64,000 nucleotides of DNA from Biostraticola tofi (GTDB taxonomy: Bacteria > Pseudomonadota > Gammaproteobacteria > Enterobacterales > Enterobacteriaceae): NCBI RefSeq assembly GCF_004343195.1, contig NZ_SMCR01000004.1:248001-312000 (forward strand). Direction: 5' to 3'. Below, one piece after another: positions 36,195 to 45,479 of this stretch. Each line of letters starts with the position of its first letter. Position 1 is the stretch's first letter. Position numbers and translations under genes: made by a program. Below the pieces are notes generated by a model. The model saw nothing but the letters and a program-made list of their open reading frames with translations. It did not search any database and was not told the origin of the DNA.

Positions 36195-37976
36195 CTAGAT
36201 GCCTCTTACTGCTTTGGCCGCCTGGGCTGCTTTCATCCCTTTTTCTGCGCTGCGGTGCAAAACCCAGCCGAACAGCAGAATTGACAAGGCGCACAGCAAA
36301 AACAGCACTCTGCCCCACAGGGGATTAGGCACCAGTACCATCAGCAACAAACCCGCGCCCATGTACATCGAAATACGGCCGATTTTGTCGCGTTGCAGCC
36401 GGTCAAACTCATCCTGTTCATCATCGGCATACACCGGCGTTTCCATATCGGCGAAGAATTGCCGGCGCTGGGCGTTTCTGGCCGTTTCTTGCTCGCGATA
36501 AAACAGCCTGGTCAGGCAGAAGAACCCGCCGGTAAACACCAGATGGGCGAAGATGTTCCACATGATCGCCACATCCAGCAGCTCACGCGCCGTCAAGGTC
36601 ATGCCCAGCAAACGTGCGACATCCGGGGCGGTGAACAGGTTCGCCACCACGTAAGACACGCATAAGCCAAACAGCACGGTTACCCACGCCGCCCAGTCCG
36701 GCGTTTTACGGATAAACACCCCGAGGAACAGCGGCACTATAATCGGCGCCTGCATCAGGGTGCCGACTTTCATCATCAGGTCAAACAGGCTGACCGTCTG
36801 CATGGTGTGCATGTATTGCGCCACCAGAATAACCAGCACACCGTTCACCACGCAGGCCAGCTGGCCGACGCGCAACTGGTATGTGTCACTGCGTTCGCTG
36901 TTGCGGTTGATAATCGGCGTCCAGAAGCTGCGCACGAATATCCCCGAATTACGGTTCAGCGCGCAGTCCATGGAAGACATGGTAGCGGCGAACAACCCGG
37001 CCATCAGCAGGCCGACGGTGCCCATTGGCATCGCCCGTTCGGCGAAAATCAGATACACCGCATCAGTGGCGTTTTTGCCCAGTTCCGGATGGGCGGTTGC
37101 CGCGTCCGGATAAAGGATCGCTACTGCCCAGGGCGGAATAAACCAGATGACGGTGCCTATCAGCATCAGTACCAGCGCGAACAGCGCCGCTTTTTTGGCA
37201 TTGAAGCTGTCTTTGGCATTGAGGAAACGGTAGGAATCCTGCAGGTTATTGATACTTTGTACATTTTTTATAAAGAAAAACAGGAAGCAGGCCACCAGCA
37301 AGGAAATATAATGCGGGCCGACATCCGGGCCGGTAAAGAACCCGGCAGGGAACTCGGTGACCAGTTTCACTGGGCCGCCGACCTTGAACAGCGCCACTAC
37401 CGCGCAGGCAATGGAAATAATCGCCACCACCAGCGTCTGTACAAAGTCACTGGCCACCACACCCCAGGCGCCGCTCAGCAGAGAGATTACCAGCACCACG
37501 ATGCCGGTTACCCACAGCGTCAGCGTGATGTCGTGCTGGAACACCGCACTGGCAAACACCGCCAGGCTGTTAAGCCACACGCCGGCGCTGAGGATACTCA
37601 GCGGGATAATCATCCAGGTGAAAAACTGTTCGTTACCTTTGCCGAAGCGATGGTTAATGGCCTCGGTGGCGGTATCAACCCGTAGCTGGCGGAAACGGGT
37701 GGCAAACCACCACCAGGCGACCAGATAGCCAAACACATTGCCGGCGAATACGCTGACGACGTTGAAGCCATAGCGGTAAGCCTGGCCGGCGGCGCCGGTA
37801 AATGTCCAGGCGCTGAACTGGATCATGAATGCGGTTGCGCCGACCATCCACCAGAGCATTCGACCACCGCCGCGGAAATAGTGGCTTGAGGAACCGGAAG
37901 CCATTTTTTTAAAGGCATAGCTAATGGCAATCATCAAGACGAAGTAACCGATCATGACCAGAACGTTGATATCCAT
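36195..37976 (-). CDS. Sodium:solute symporter family transporter, probable oligo-uronate importer
   Basis: The 593-residue SSS-family permease has about 14 membrane segments. Signatures include SAWTFTGAAGQAYRYGFNVV (sodium/substrate helix), GVVASDFVQTLVVAIISIAC, AGLFAATMSSMDCALNRNSG and a cytoplasmic tail. It diverges from the alginate-lyase operon across 256 bp. SSS transporters in that position (such as ToaA in marine vibrios) import alginate oligomers into the cytoplasm, so that role is inferred here. The Na-binding Ser/Thr region is intact. Confidence 0.82.
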   Translation of the reverse strand: MDINVLVMIGYFVLMIAISYAFKKMASGSSSHYFRGGGRMLWWMVGATAFMIQFSAWTFTGAAGQAYRYGFNVVSVFAGNVFGYLVAWWWFATRFRQLRVDTATEAINHRFGKGNEQFFTWMIIPLSILSAGVWLNSLAVFASAVFQHDITLTLWVTGIVVLVISLLSGAWGVVASDFVQTLVVAIISIACAVVALFKVGGPVKLVTEFPAGFFTGPDVGPHYISLLVACFLFFFIKNVQSINNLQDSYRFLNAKDSFNAKKAALFALVLMLIGTVIWFIPPWAVAILYPDAATAHPELGKNATDAVYLIFAERAMPMGTVGLLMAGLFAATMSSMDCALNRNSGIFVRSFWTPIINRNSERSDTYQLRVGQLACVVNGVLVILVAQYMHTMQTVSLFDLMMKVGTLMQAPIIVPLFLGVFIRKTPDWAAWVTVLFGLCVSYVVANLFTAPDVARLLGMTLTARELLDVAIMWNIFAHLVFTGGFFCLTRLFYREQETARNAQRRQFFADMETPVYADDEQDEFDRLQRDKIGRISMYMGAGLLLMVLVPNPLWGRVLFLLCALSILLFGWVLHRSAEKGMKAAQAAKAVRGI

Positions 37977-38174
37977 TGTCGTGACTCTCTCGTTGGTAGG
38001 GTGAGGTGTTTTTGGTTATGTATTGAGCAAGAGTAGAAGAGTGAACTGAAATTAATAGTCAGACAAATAAGAAATGCTTAGTTTGTTATGAAATTGTGAG
38101 TATTGTCACTTGTTGGGCTTTTAACGGGCTATTGTGGCAATTACCGCTGGCTAAACTGACGGTTCATTGCTTTA

Positions 38175-38187
38175 TTAGTATGACTAA
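38175..38187 (+). promoter_or_regulatory. Candidate GntR (FCD) operator in the alginate promoter
   Basis: TTAGTATGACTAA is an inverted repeat of TTAGT around ATG. It fits the FadR-subfamily consensus T-N-G-T-N3-A-C-N-A exactly. It lies 46 bp before the alginate-lyase ATG, in the gap shared with the divergent symporter. The GntR regulator at the end of the operon is the natural binder; that assignment is inference. Confidence 0.55.
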
Positions 38188-38232
38188 AGCTGGAGATCCG
38201 ATCGCGATAACGGCGTTCAGCCGGGAGAAAAT

Positions 38233-39576
38233 ATGACGTCAACAGGGTCTGGTAACGGAAAAAGAATCACCCCAGGTAGCTTGCTGATAGTGGCGTTGAT
38301 GACCGGTGCAGCAGGCGCCCTGGCGGCGGAGCCGGCATTTTTGCATAGTGCCCAGCTGGCGGTTGTCCGTCAGCAACTGCAGAACCACAGCGCGGCGCCG
38401 CAAACCTTAGAGGCCTATCGGCATTTACTGGCCGCAGCGGATTCGGCCCTGCAGCAACCGGCCCTGAGCGTGACCGATAAAGGCATGACGCCGCCAAGCG
38501 GCTCGAAGCATGATTACCTTAGCCTGAGCGCTTATTGGTGGCCTGATGACAGCAAATCCGACGGATTGCCGTGGACTCGCAAAGACGGCCAGGTTAACCC
38601 GGCGAGTAAAAACAATCAGAGTGACGGCGTGCGGCTGGCGGATTTCACCGCCCGGGTGCAGCACCTGACACTGGCCTGGTATTTCTCCGGTGAGCAGCAG
38701 TACGCCGATAAAGCCGCCAGCCTGCTACGCACCTGGTTTATCACGCCCCAGACCCGCATGAACCCGAACTTGAACTTCGCCCAGGGCGTACCGGGCATAT
38801 CGCCGGGGCGCAACGCGGGCGTGCTGGACGGTCGCTATTTTTCCACCCGCATTGTCGATTCCCTGGTGTTGCTGCAGGGAAATCCGGCCTGGACCGATAA
38901 CGACCAGCAACAGCTGCGGGCGTGGATGCAGGATTACCTGCACTGGTTGCAGAGCAACAAACTCGCCATCAAAGAAAGCCAGACCAAAAACAACCACGGC
39001 AACTGGTATGCAACGCAGGTGGCGGGCATTGCCTGGTATCTCGGTGATAAAGCGGTGATTGGCGAGATGGCTAAGCTTACGAAAAGTAAGCTGGATGTGC
39101 AGTTGAACGCTGACGGCACGCAGCCTGAAGAACTGGCGCGCACCCGTTCTTTTCATTACAGCTATTTCAACTTACAGGCGGTCAGCCTGCTGGCGGTGCT
39201 GGCGCAAAAAAATGGTATTGACCTCTGGCATTATACAACGCCGTCGGGGGGCAGCATACTCGCTTCGCTCGATTTTATGGCGCGTTATACCGATCCCTTT
39301 GTGCCATGGCCGTATGAAGCCCTCGACGAAATCCGGGTGCGGCCGGTGCCATTACTTTCGTGGGCGGACAACGCCATCGGTGAAAACCGTTATGAGCAGC
39401 ACATCCGCAGCGCGACGTTCAGTTGGCCGTCTGTGGCTAAACCGACCTCTGACGGCTATGACCAACGGGTCACCCGCGGGGCGGTGATGGAAGCTGAACG
39501 CGAAACCTGGCTGCTGTCACTGCCGTCGTTTGCGGCGGGATATGTCGCGCCCCACACCCAGGAGGCTAAAAAATGA
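38233..39576 (+). CDS. Exported alginate-lyase-family polysaccharide lyase
   Basis: The 447-residue protein has a signal peptide (about 1-32, ending GALAAEP) and an alpha/alpha-barrel Alginate_lyase domain. KNNHGNWYATQVAGIAWYLG holds the catalytic-type N254-H255 and Y259. SYWWPD-like (SAYWWPDDSKSDGLPWTRKD) and PGRNAGVLDGRYFSTRIVD segments are shared with periplasmic lyases of this Pfam group, which includes PL5 (alginate) and PL38 (glucuronan) enzymes. It should cut a uronic-acid polymer in the periplasm. Polymer specificity cannot be settled by eye; the downstream PL17 enzyme argues for alginate. Its TGA overlaps the next ATG by 4 bp. Confidence 0.82.
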   Translation: MTSTGSGNGKRITPGSLLIVALMTGAAGALAAEPAFLHSAQLAVVRQQLQNHSAAPQTLEAYRHLLAAADSALQQPALSVTDKGMTPPSGSKHDYLSLSAYWWPDDSKSDGLPWTRKDGQVNPASKNNQSDGVRLADFTARVQHLTLAWYFSGEQQYADKAASLLRTWFITPQTRMNPNLNFAQGVPGISPGRNAGVLDGRYFSTRIVDSLVLLQGNPAWTDNDQQQLRAWMQDYLHWLQSNKLAIKESQTKNNHGNWYATQVAGIAWYLGDKAVIGEMAKLTKSKLDVQLNADGTQPEELARTRSFHYSYFNLQAVSLLAVLAQKNGIDLWHYTTPSGGSILASLDFMARYTDPFVPWPYEALDEIRVRPVPLLSWADNAIGENRYEQHIRSATFSWPSVAKPTSDGYDQRVTRGAVMEAERETWLLSLPSFAAGYVAPHTQEAKK

Positions 39577-41711
39577 ATGATTGGCAGCCATTGCTGATAA
39601 GCGTCAGCGAAGCGGAAAAACTGCGCGGACAGCTGGAAGCGAACTCCCCGTTAGGCTCAGCCCTGCGAGCGCAAATCGCCACGCTTGAAACACTGATCAC
39701 CCAACCGCTGAGCATTCCCGGTCACGGCGAAGGGGGCGGTCCGGAGCATACGCAGCACAAGCAAAATTATCTGGCTATCAATCTGGCCGGGCGTTTATTC
39801 CTGATAACCGGTGAACCGCGTTATTACGATTACGCGCTGGCGCTACTGAACGGCTATGCCGCTATTTATCCCGCCCTCGGCAGCGCCACCAGCAAAGACA
39901 GCAACGCGCCCGGCCGGTTGTTCCATCAGACGCTGAATGAAAACATGTTCTGGCTGTATGCGGTCGAAGGCTATCACTGCCTGATACCCTCGCTTGACGC
40001 GGCCCAGCGTCAGAATATCGAAGATCATCTTTTTAGTGTGATGGCGGCTGACGCGCTGAACCGACACGCCGGGGATTTCGATATCGTGCATAACCACGGT
40101 ATCTGGTCGGTGGCGGCGGCGGCCATCAGCGGCTACGTGCTGGGGGATGCACCCCTGGTGGAAAAAGCCCTGTACGGCCTGAGAGGCGACAGTGAAAGTG
40201 GTGGTTTCTTCGCCCAGCTTAGCCAGCTGTTTTCACCTGATGGCTACTACATAGAAGGTCCGTATTATCACCGCTTTGCGCTGCGCCCGCTGCTGTTGCT
40301 GGCGGAAGCTATTGAACGGCGTCAGCCGGCATTGCAGATTTATCAGTTTCGCGGGCAGATTATCCGTAAAACCTGTGAAGCCCTCCTGCAGACGGCTTTC
40401 CCCGACGGCACCTGGCCGGCGCTGAATGATGCCTCTAAAACCATCAATATTCGTGATGATGGCGCCGTGATTGCCGCCAGCGTTTGCTACTTCCGCTATG
40501 ATCAGTCGCCGCAGTGGGCCGCTGTCGCGCAACAGCAGCGCACCCTGTGGGTCAGTGCCGCCGCCCTGGAATTATCCGCCGCGCTACAGGCTCTGCCCGC
40601 GCAAGCGGTGAACTGGGGCAGCGTCGAACTGCGCGATGGTCCGGAAGGCAGCCAGGGCGGGATCGGCATTTTACGCCATGACGCTGCAGACCCGGCTATG
40701 GCGTTGATGTACTACGGCCAGCACGGCAGCATTCCGCGACTGCATTCGGCACTGAATCATGGACACTTCGACGGGCTGCATCTCAGCCTGTTCAGTCGCG
40801 GACGTGAGTTCCTGCGGGATTACGGTTTTGGCCGCTGGGTAAATATTGAACCGAAATTTGGCGGTCGCTACATTGCGGAAAACCACAGTTACTGCAAACA
40901 GACGGTGGCGCACAATACGGTAGTGGTGGACGGTCAAAGTCAGAATAACGGCGACAGTCTGCAGGCGGAACAACGCTTTGGCGAACCGCATTTCTTTGTC
41001 ACCGGCAATCCGGCCATGCAGGGCATGAGCGCCCGGCTGACCGGCTATTATCCCGGGGTGGGACAGCAACGCACCGTGCTGATGCTCAGCGTGCCGGCAT
41101 TACCCTCGCCGCTGATTGTCGATGTGTTTCGCCTGACCAGCCCGCAGCCGCACCAGTACGATTATTGCCTGCATCATCTGGGGCAGTTTATGGCCAGCGA
41201 TACCGCGCTGCAGGCTGCCGCACAGCTCACCCCCTTGGGTACAGATCACGGCTATCAGCATTTGTGGGACTGCGCGCGGGCCAAAATTGCCCCGGGTGAT
41301 TCCGCTTTATTCAGCTGGCTCGACGGCGACAGCTACCAGACGCTGGTCAGCGCTTTTCCCGCCGGCGGTGAGCTGATTGTCGCCCGTACCGGTGCGGGCG
41401 ATCCGCATTTCAACTTGCGCTGCGAACCGGCACTGCTGCTGCGGACTCACGGCACCGACGCCATTTTTGCCAGCGCGTTTGAAACCCACGGCTATTTCGA
41501 TGAAGCGACAGAAACCTCGATTGATGCGCGCGGCCAGGTGGAACGCATCCGCGTGGTCAGTCATGACCCATGCCAAACCGAACTGGCTATTTTCTTTACC
41601 GGCAACCGGACGTTAAGCGTTTGCATTAATAACGGCGACGCACCGGCAGCGGAAGATGCGTTCAGTGTGGCTTGGCAATCCGTCTCTCACCTCAATATCC
41701 CTCAATCATAA
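39573..41711 (+). CDS. Heparinase II/III-fold oligoalginate lyase (PL17 type)
   Basis: The 712-residue protein has an N-terminal alpha/alpha toroid and a C-terminal heparinase II/III beta-sandwich. Active-site-like residues are N174-H175 in DFDIVHNHGIWS, the tyrosines of YYIEGPYYHRFALRP (225-232), and Y440 and H447 in ENHSYCKQTVAHNTVVV. These correspond to the Asn/His/Tyr set of PL17 exolytic oligoalginate lyases. There is no signal peptide, so it would act in the cytoplasm on imported oligomers, releasing monomeric DEH (4-deoxy-L-erythro-5-hexoseulose uronate). It is coupled to the exported lyase by ATGA overlap and followed 11 bp later by an SDR. Confidence 0.85.
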   Translation: MNDWQPLLISVSEAEKLRGQLEANSPLGSALRAQIATLETLITQPLSIPGHGEGGGPEHTQHKQNYLAINLAGRLFLITGEPRYYDYALALLNGYAAIYPALGSATSKDSNAPGRLFHQTLNENMFWLYAVEGYHCLIPSLDAAQRQNIEDHLFSVMAADALNRHAGDFDIVHNHGIWSVAAAAISGYVLGDAPLVEKALYGLRGDSESGGFFAQLSQLFSPDGYYIEGPYYHRFALRPLLLLAEAIERRQPALQIYQFRGQIIRKTCEALLQTAFPDGTWPALNDASKTINIRDDGAVIAASVCYFRYDQSPQWAAVAQQQRTLWVSAAALELSAALQALPAQAVNWGSVELRDGPEGSQGGIGILRHDAADPAMALMYYGQHGSIPRLHSALNHGHFDGLHLSLFSRGREFLRDYGFGRWVNIEPKFGGRYIAENHSYCKQTVAHNTVVVDGQSQNNGDSLQAEQRFGEPHFFVTGNPAMQGMSARLTGYYPGVGQQRTVLMLSVPALPSPLIVDVFRLTSPQPHQYDYCLHHLGQFMASDTALQAAAQLTPLGTDHGYQHLWDCARAKIAPGDSALFSWLDGDSYQTLVSAFPAGGELIVARTGAGDPHFNLRCEPALLLRTHGTDAIFASAFETHGYFDEATETSIDARGQVERIRVVSHDPCQTELAIFFTGNRTLSVCINNGDAPAAEDAFSVAWQSVSHLNIPQS

Positions 41712-41721
41712 AGGAGTCATC

Positions 41722-42498
41722 ATGTTTAACGATTTGGCAGGTCTGCGGGTGTTGATCACCGGTTCAACCAAAGGTATCGGGTTGGCGGCGGCCAAGGCCT
41801 TTGCCGCCGCCGGCGCCCAGGTCGGTATCAACGGCCATCGTCACGATGCCGCCCACGACCAACTGGCGGCAGACATCGCCATCAGCGTTGGCGAAGTGGC
41901 CTATTTTGGCGCCGATGTGACCCAATCCGCCGAGTGTGAGGCGCTGGTGGCGAAATTTGTCGCTCGCTTTGGCGGCATTGATGTGCTGGTCAATAACGCC
42001 GGGGGGCTGGGCGGACGTCAGGGGCTGGAGAATATCGACGACGAATTTTATGATCAGGTGATGAACCTCAATGCCCGTTCGGCGCTGATGGTCACTAAAT
42101 TCGCTATCCCGCATTTACGGCAGGCGGCCAAACAACGCGGCAAAACCAGTTCGGTTATCAGCACCGGTTCGATTGCCGGACGCGAAGGCGGCGGGCCGGG
42201 AGCCAGCCTTTACGCGGCCTCGAAGGCCTGGCTGCACAACATAAACCGTAACTGGGTAAAGGAATTCACCCAAGACAATATTCGTTTCAACGTCATAGCA
42301 CCCGGCACCATCGACACGGTATTCCATGCCGACAAGAGCGCGGAAGTCCGTGATAAAATCGCCGGCTCCATTGCGATGGGCCGTTTCGGCACCTCTGAGG
42401 AACTGGCGCCGTCTTATCTGTTTTTCGCCTCTCATGCCTGCAGTGGCTATATCACCGGCCAGATATTGGACGTCAACGGCGGCCAGATGGCGCCGTAG
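41722..42498 (+). CDS. SDR-family oxidoreductase, candidate DEH reductase
   Basis: The 258-residue classical SDR has TGSTKGIGLAAAKAFAAAG, NNAGG at about residue 93, the catalytic Ser in STGS, YAASK and VIAPGTIDTVF. AAGGAG lies 6 bases before its ATG. In alginate catabolism the ketonic monomer DEH is reduced to 2-keto-3-deoxygluconate by an NAD(P)H enzyme that is an SDR in several bacteria. Position directly after a PL17 gene makes this the likely job, by context only. The product would then need KDG kinase and aldolase, which are not in this window. Confidence 0.8.
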   Translation: MFNDLAGLRVLITGSTKGIGLAAAKAFAAAGAQVGINGHRHDAAHDQLAADIAISVGEVAYFGADVTQSAECEALVAKFVARFGGIDVLVNNAGGLGGRQGLENIDDEFYDQVMNLNARSALMVTKFAIPHLRQAAKQRGKTSSVISTGSIAGREGGGPGASLYAASKAWLHNINRNWVKEFTQDNIRFNVIAPGTIDTVFHADKSAEVRDKIAGSIAMGRFGTSEELAPSYLFFASHACSGYITGQILDVNGGQMAP

Positions 42499-42592
42499 CG
42501 CACAAATCGGTGGCCTCAGTGCGACGGGCGCATGCAGCGCGCCGTCGTCTGCACTATGATGTCGGCAATCTGTACAGGAAAAAGGGCAAAGC

Positions 42593-43303
42593 ATGACGAT
42601 GCAGTTTGAAACCGCCGCAGGCATGACCCGTGGCCTGAGTACCCATATCTCCCGCGACATTGCACGCAAAATTCTGTCGGGTGAACTGGCGTCAGGTGCA
42701 ATCCTGCCGAGTGAAGTCGATTTGGGTGAACAGTTTGGCGTCAGCCGCAGCGCGCTGCGAGAAGCCTTGAAGCTGCTGACCTCCAAAGGATTATTGGAGT
42801 CACGGCCGAAAATAGGCACTCGCGTCAAAGAACGCCCGCAATGGAACATGCTGGATCCACAGTTGCTGGAATGGATGCAGGGCATGGAAGCGACGGAAGA
42901 TATCTATCACCAGTTTCTGGAATTTCGCAAGGCGATAGAACCGCACGCCACTGCGCTGGCGGCAGTGAATGCCAGCAAAGATCAGCGGATTGAACTGTCC
43001 CGGATTTACCGCCAGATGTGCCATGTGGCGGAAAACTTCGATCCTAAGCTTTGGGTCGATATCGATACGCAGTTTCACCGGATGATTTTTATTTCCTCGG
43101 GCAACTGTTTCTATGTGCCGTTCGGCAATGTGCTGACCACCATATTCAAGTGGTTCTTTGAGTATTCCTCAAAAGAAGGCGGCATGTGCCTGAATGAGCA
43201 TAAAACGATCTACGAAGCCATCATGGCCGGTGACGAAGGTGCGGCGTATTCAGCGTCGCTGAGTCTGATGAAAGGGCATAAGCACCGGCTGCATAAGGAG
43301 TAG
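42593..43303 (+). CDS. GntR-family (FadR/FCD) regulator of the uronate locus
   Basis: The 236-residue protein has an N-terminal winged HTH (ASGAILPSEVDLGEQFGVSR, ALREALKLLTSKGLLESRPK) and an all-helical FCD ligand domain. The metal-site residues are typically D-x3-H (DIDTQFHRMIF) plus later histidines. FCD regulators often sense sugar acids such as KDG or galactonate. It lies at the end of the lyase operon, 94 bp after the SDR. The TTAGT-ATG-ACTAA element before the lyase gene is its likely operator. Confidence 0.86.
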   Translation: MTMQFETAAGMTRGLSTHISRDIARKILSGELASGAILPSEVDLGEQFGVSRSALREALKLLTSKGLLESRPKIGTRVKERPQWNMLDPQLLEWMQGMEATEDIYHQFLEFRKAIEPHATALAAVNASKDQRIELSRIYRQMCHVAENFDPKLWVDIDTQFHRMIFISSGNCFYVPFGNVLTTIFKWFFEYSSKEGGMCLNEHKTIYEAIMAGDEGAAYSASLSLMKGHKHRLHKE

Positions 43304-43392
43304 CACTTTTGACTGCTTGAATTGGTGGGGCGAACTACCATTACATCAGGGACGTGGGCTGCCGCTAATCCAGAACAGTTCATGATCCATCG

Positions 43393-44076
43393 TCAACCCT
43401 CCCGTCCTTTCAGTTCTATTCCTGCACCGGCCAGCGCGCTCTCGATACGCGCGTCCACCTCCCGCTTCGTCTCCGCCCAGGCCGGCACGGTATCGAGCAG
43501 TCGCTGCTGCCACGCGACAAGGTTCGGGAATAGTGAGAAGGGGACCCTGGTGCGTGCCGACTGCGAAAAGGGCGCAGCGATGTCAATGTCGGCCAGCGTC
43601 AACTGGTCGCCAACGATGAACCGACGCTCTGCTAGATGGGCGTCTAGCACCGCGGCGGCGGCCCGGATCTTGTCGAACGCCAACTGGACGATACTGTCAT
43701 CCTCGGGCTGGCCCATGAAGCGCTTCGCGATTCGCTCGTCGAACGTGAGCGTCGCGAATATCCGCCACTGCTCGCCTGACCAGAACATCCACTGCAATAT
43801 CTGGTAGCGCTCAGCAGGTGAGGCGCCGAGTAGGTCGGATCCGACTTTCTCGGCGAGGTAAATGTTGATCGCCGACGACTCGTAGAGAACGACATCGCCG
43901 TCCACCATCACCGGGCTCAGTCCATGGGGATTGAGCTTCAGGAATTCGGCCGTATGGCTCTCGCCCTTGAAAAGATCGATATTCACGCGCTCGATGTCGA
44001 TGCCCATGATCGCTGCTGCAGAGATAACGCGGCGCCGGCTACCAGAACCGGGATCGCCATAAATCTTAATTGCCAT
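43393..44076 (-). CDS. Glutathione S-transferase
   Basis: The 227-residue cytosolic GST has an N-terminal thioredoxin-fold domain (IKIYGDPGSGSRRRVISAAA with a likely catalytic Ser, NPHGLSPVMVDGDVVLYESS with the cis-Pro and the glutathione-binding E-S-S). The C-terminal helical domain has the N-capping box LTLADIDIA. It resembles phi/beta-like bacterial GSTs that detoxify electrophiles. Codons ending in C and CG-rich strings (TCG, CGC) are denser than in neighbours, suggesting transfer from a high-GC donor together with the divergent LysR gene. Confidence 0.87.
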   Translation of the reverse strand: MAIKIYGDPGSGSRRRVISAAAIMGIDIERVNIDLFKGESHTAEFLKLNPHGLSPVMVDGDVVLYESSAINIYLAEKVGSDLLGASPAERYQILQWMFWSGEQWRIFATLTFDERIAKRFMGQPEDDSIVQLAFDKIRAAAAVLDAHLAERRFIVGDQLTLADIDIAAPFSQSARTRVPFSLFPNLVAWQQRLLDTVPAWAETKREVDARIESALAGAGIELKGREG

Positions 44077-44417
44077 AAGTATTCCTATCAGTTAATGGCC
44101 TGCGAGCGGCCGGTAGAATCAAGACTCGCATATTCCATAATGGAATGATATTGACAGTTATCGAATAGCATCTATTCTTGAAGGGAATTTATGGCGATAT
44201 TCGTGCCGGGGACTGTATCTCGTCAGTGAACCCCAATGACTCCCAGCTGGAATAAAAAACGTTAACAGCCAACGATGCCTACGACCGCTTCGAAGGGTAT
44301 CCAACAAGCCCTCGCACGGGTCCTAAAGGCATGCTGAAGACCACGAATTCGCGTCTTCGAACAATCGAATGAAAGCGGAAACTGCTATATTTTCTCTTCG
44401 TGTGTGGAATAAAAGTG
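44077..44417. other. Divergent intergenic region, GST / LysR
   Basis: About 340 bp lies between the two start codons. ATTCCATAATGGAAT (44133-44147) is an imperfect palindrome with T-N11-A spacing, about 57 bp before the GST start. It is a plausible LysR-type binding site. Nothing else was recognised. Confidence 0.45.
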
Positions 44418-45329
44418 ATGGATAAATTAGACGCAATGCGGACGTTCGTGCGCGTCTTCGAAAGCGGAAGCTTTTCTCAGGCCGCGCGGGATCTGAACGT
44501 CACACAACCGACGGTCAGTAAACAGATTGCTGCGCTTGAAGCGCGTCTGGGGACACAACTCCTCGCGCGCAATTCTCGTGCCCTTGCCGTGACGTCAGCA
44601 GGACAGGACTATTACGAGGGCATCGTCCGCATTCTTCAAGATCTCGACTTCGTCGAAGAGAGAGTCCTTGAAGGGCAGTCGGCTCCTTCGGGGCTGGTTC
44701 GTGTGACCCTCTCGCCCGCTTTCGGCAGGATGTTCGTCATTCCCCGGCTCTCTGCATTCAGAAAGCGATTTCCCAACGTCGCGATCGAGATGGAGGTTTC
44801 CGGGCGGCACGTTGACCTGATCGAAGAGGGAATAGACGTCGCGATCCGTATCGGCCGGCTTGTGGATTCAGCTCTCGTCGCCCGGCGCATCGGCGACATG
44901 CGGATGATAACTCTGGCTTCCGCCGCCTATATTGCCCAACACGGGACGCCGCAAACGTTAGACGAGCTCCGCACCCATCAGCGTATAAGCTATGTCTACC
45001 AAAGAGATGTCGTCGGGTGGGGTTTCCATGTTGACGGCCGTCAGGTTACGGTCGATGGTGGGGGAGCCTTCCGTACGAACGACGCCGAGCATGTCCGCGG
45101 CGCGGTCCTCGCCGGACTCGGCATCGCTCACCACGCCAGTTGGTTGTTTACGGATGTGCTGGCCTCTGGCGAGGTTGTGCGTATTTTGGAGCAGCATGCG
45201 CCGCCGCCGTTTCCGATCCACGTTATTACCGTTGCCGGACGGCGTATGCCCTCCCGGGTAAGGCAATTTATCGATTTTCTTGCTCAGATTTGCGCCGAGG
45301 AGCCGGAGTTAAGGTTAGCGGGCGGTTAG
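44418..45329 (+). CDS. LysR-family transcriptional regulator
   Basis: The 303-residue protein has the HTH segment MDKLDAMRTFVRVFESGSFS, then VTQPTVSKQIAALEARLGTQ, followed by a CrgA-type effector domain (RVTLSPAFGRMFVIPRLSAF, DVAIRIGRLVDSALVARRIG). ATG 44418 matches the normal LysR start; GTG 44400 adds only six residues. It diverges from the GST gene and shares its high-GC codon usage, so the two probably arrived together. Confidence 0.88.
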   Translation: MDKLDAMRTFVRVFESGSFSQAARDLNVTQPTVSKQIAALEARLGTQLLARNSRALAVTSAGQDYYEGIVRILQDLDFVEERVLEGQSAPSGLVRVTLSPAFGRMFVIPRLSAFRKRFPNVAIEMEVSGRHVDLIEEGIDVAIRIGRLVDSALVARRIGDMRMITLASAAYIAQHGTPQTLDELRTHQRISYVYQRDVVGWGFHVDGRQVTVDGGGAFRTNDAEHVRGAVLAGLGIAHHASWLFTDVLASGEVVRILEQHAPPPFPIHVITVAGRRMPSRVRQFIDFLAQICAEEPELRLAGG

Positions 45330-45479
45330 TCGGTCGTGGAGCGGACGGCGTCGGATTCGCCCTGAATAAGGGGGCACTGAGCAGGCCCTGTCCGGTGCTC
45401 ACTCTACGCTTCACCCATGCGACCGAACCCACGAAATACTCATCAATGACCGCCGGCTTCCTGGGTTCGCACAGTCGCT

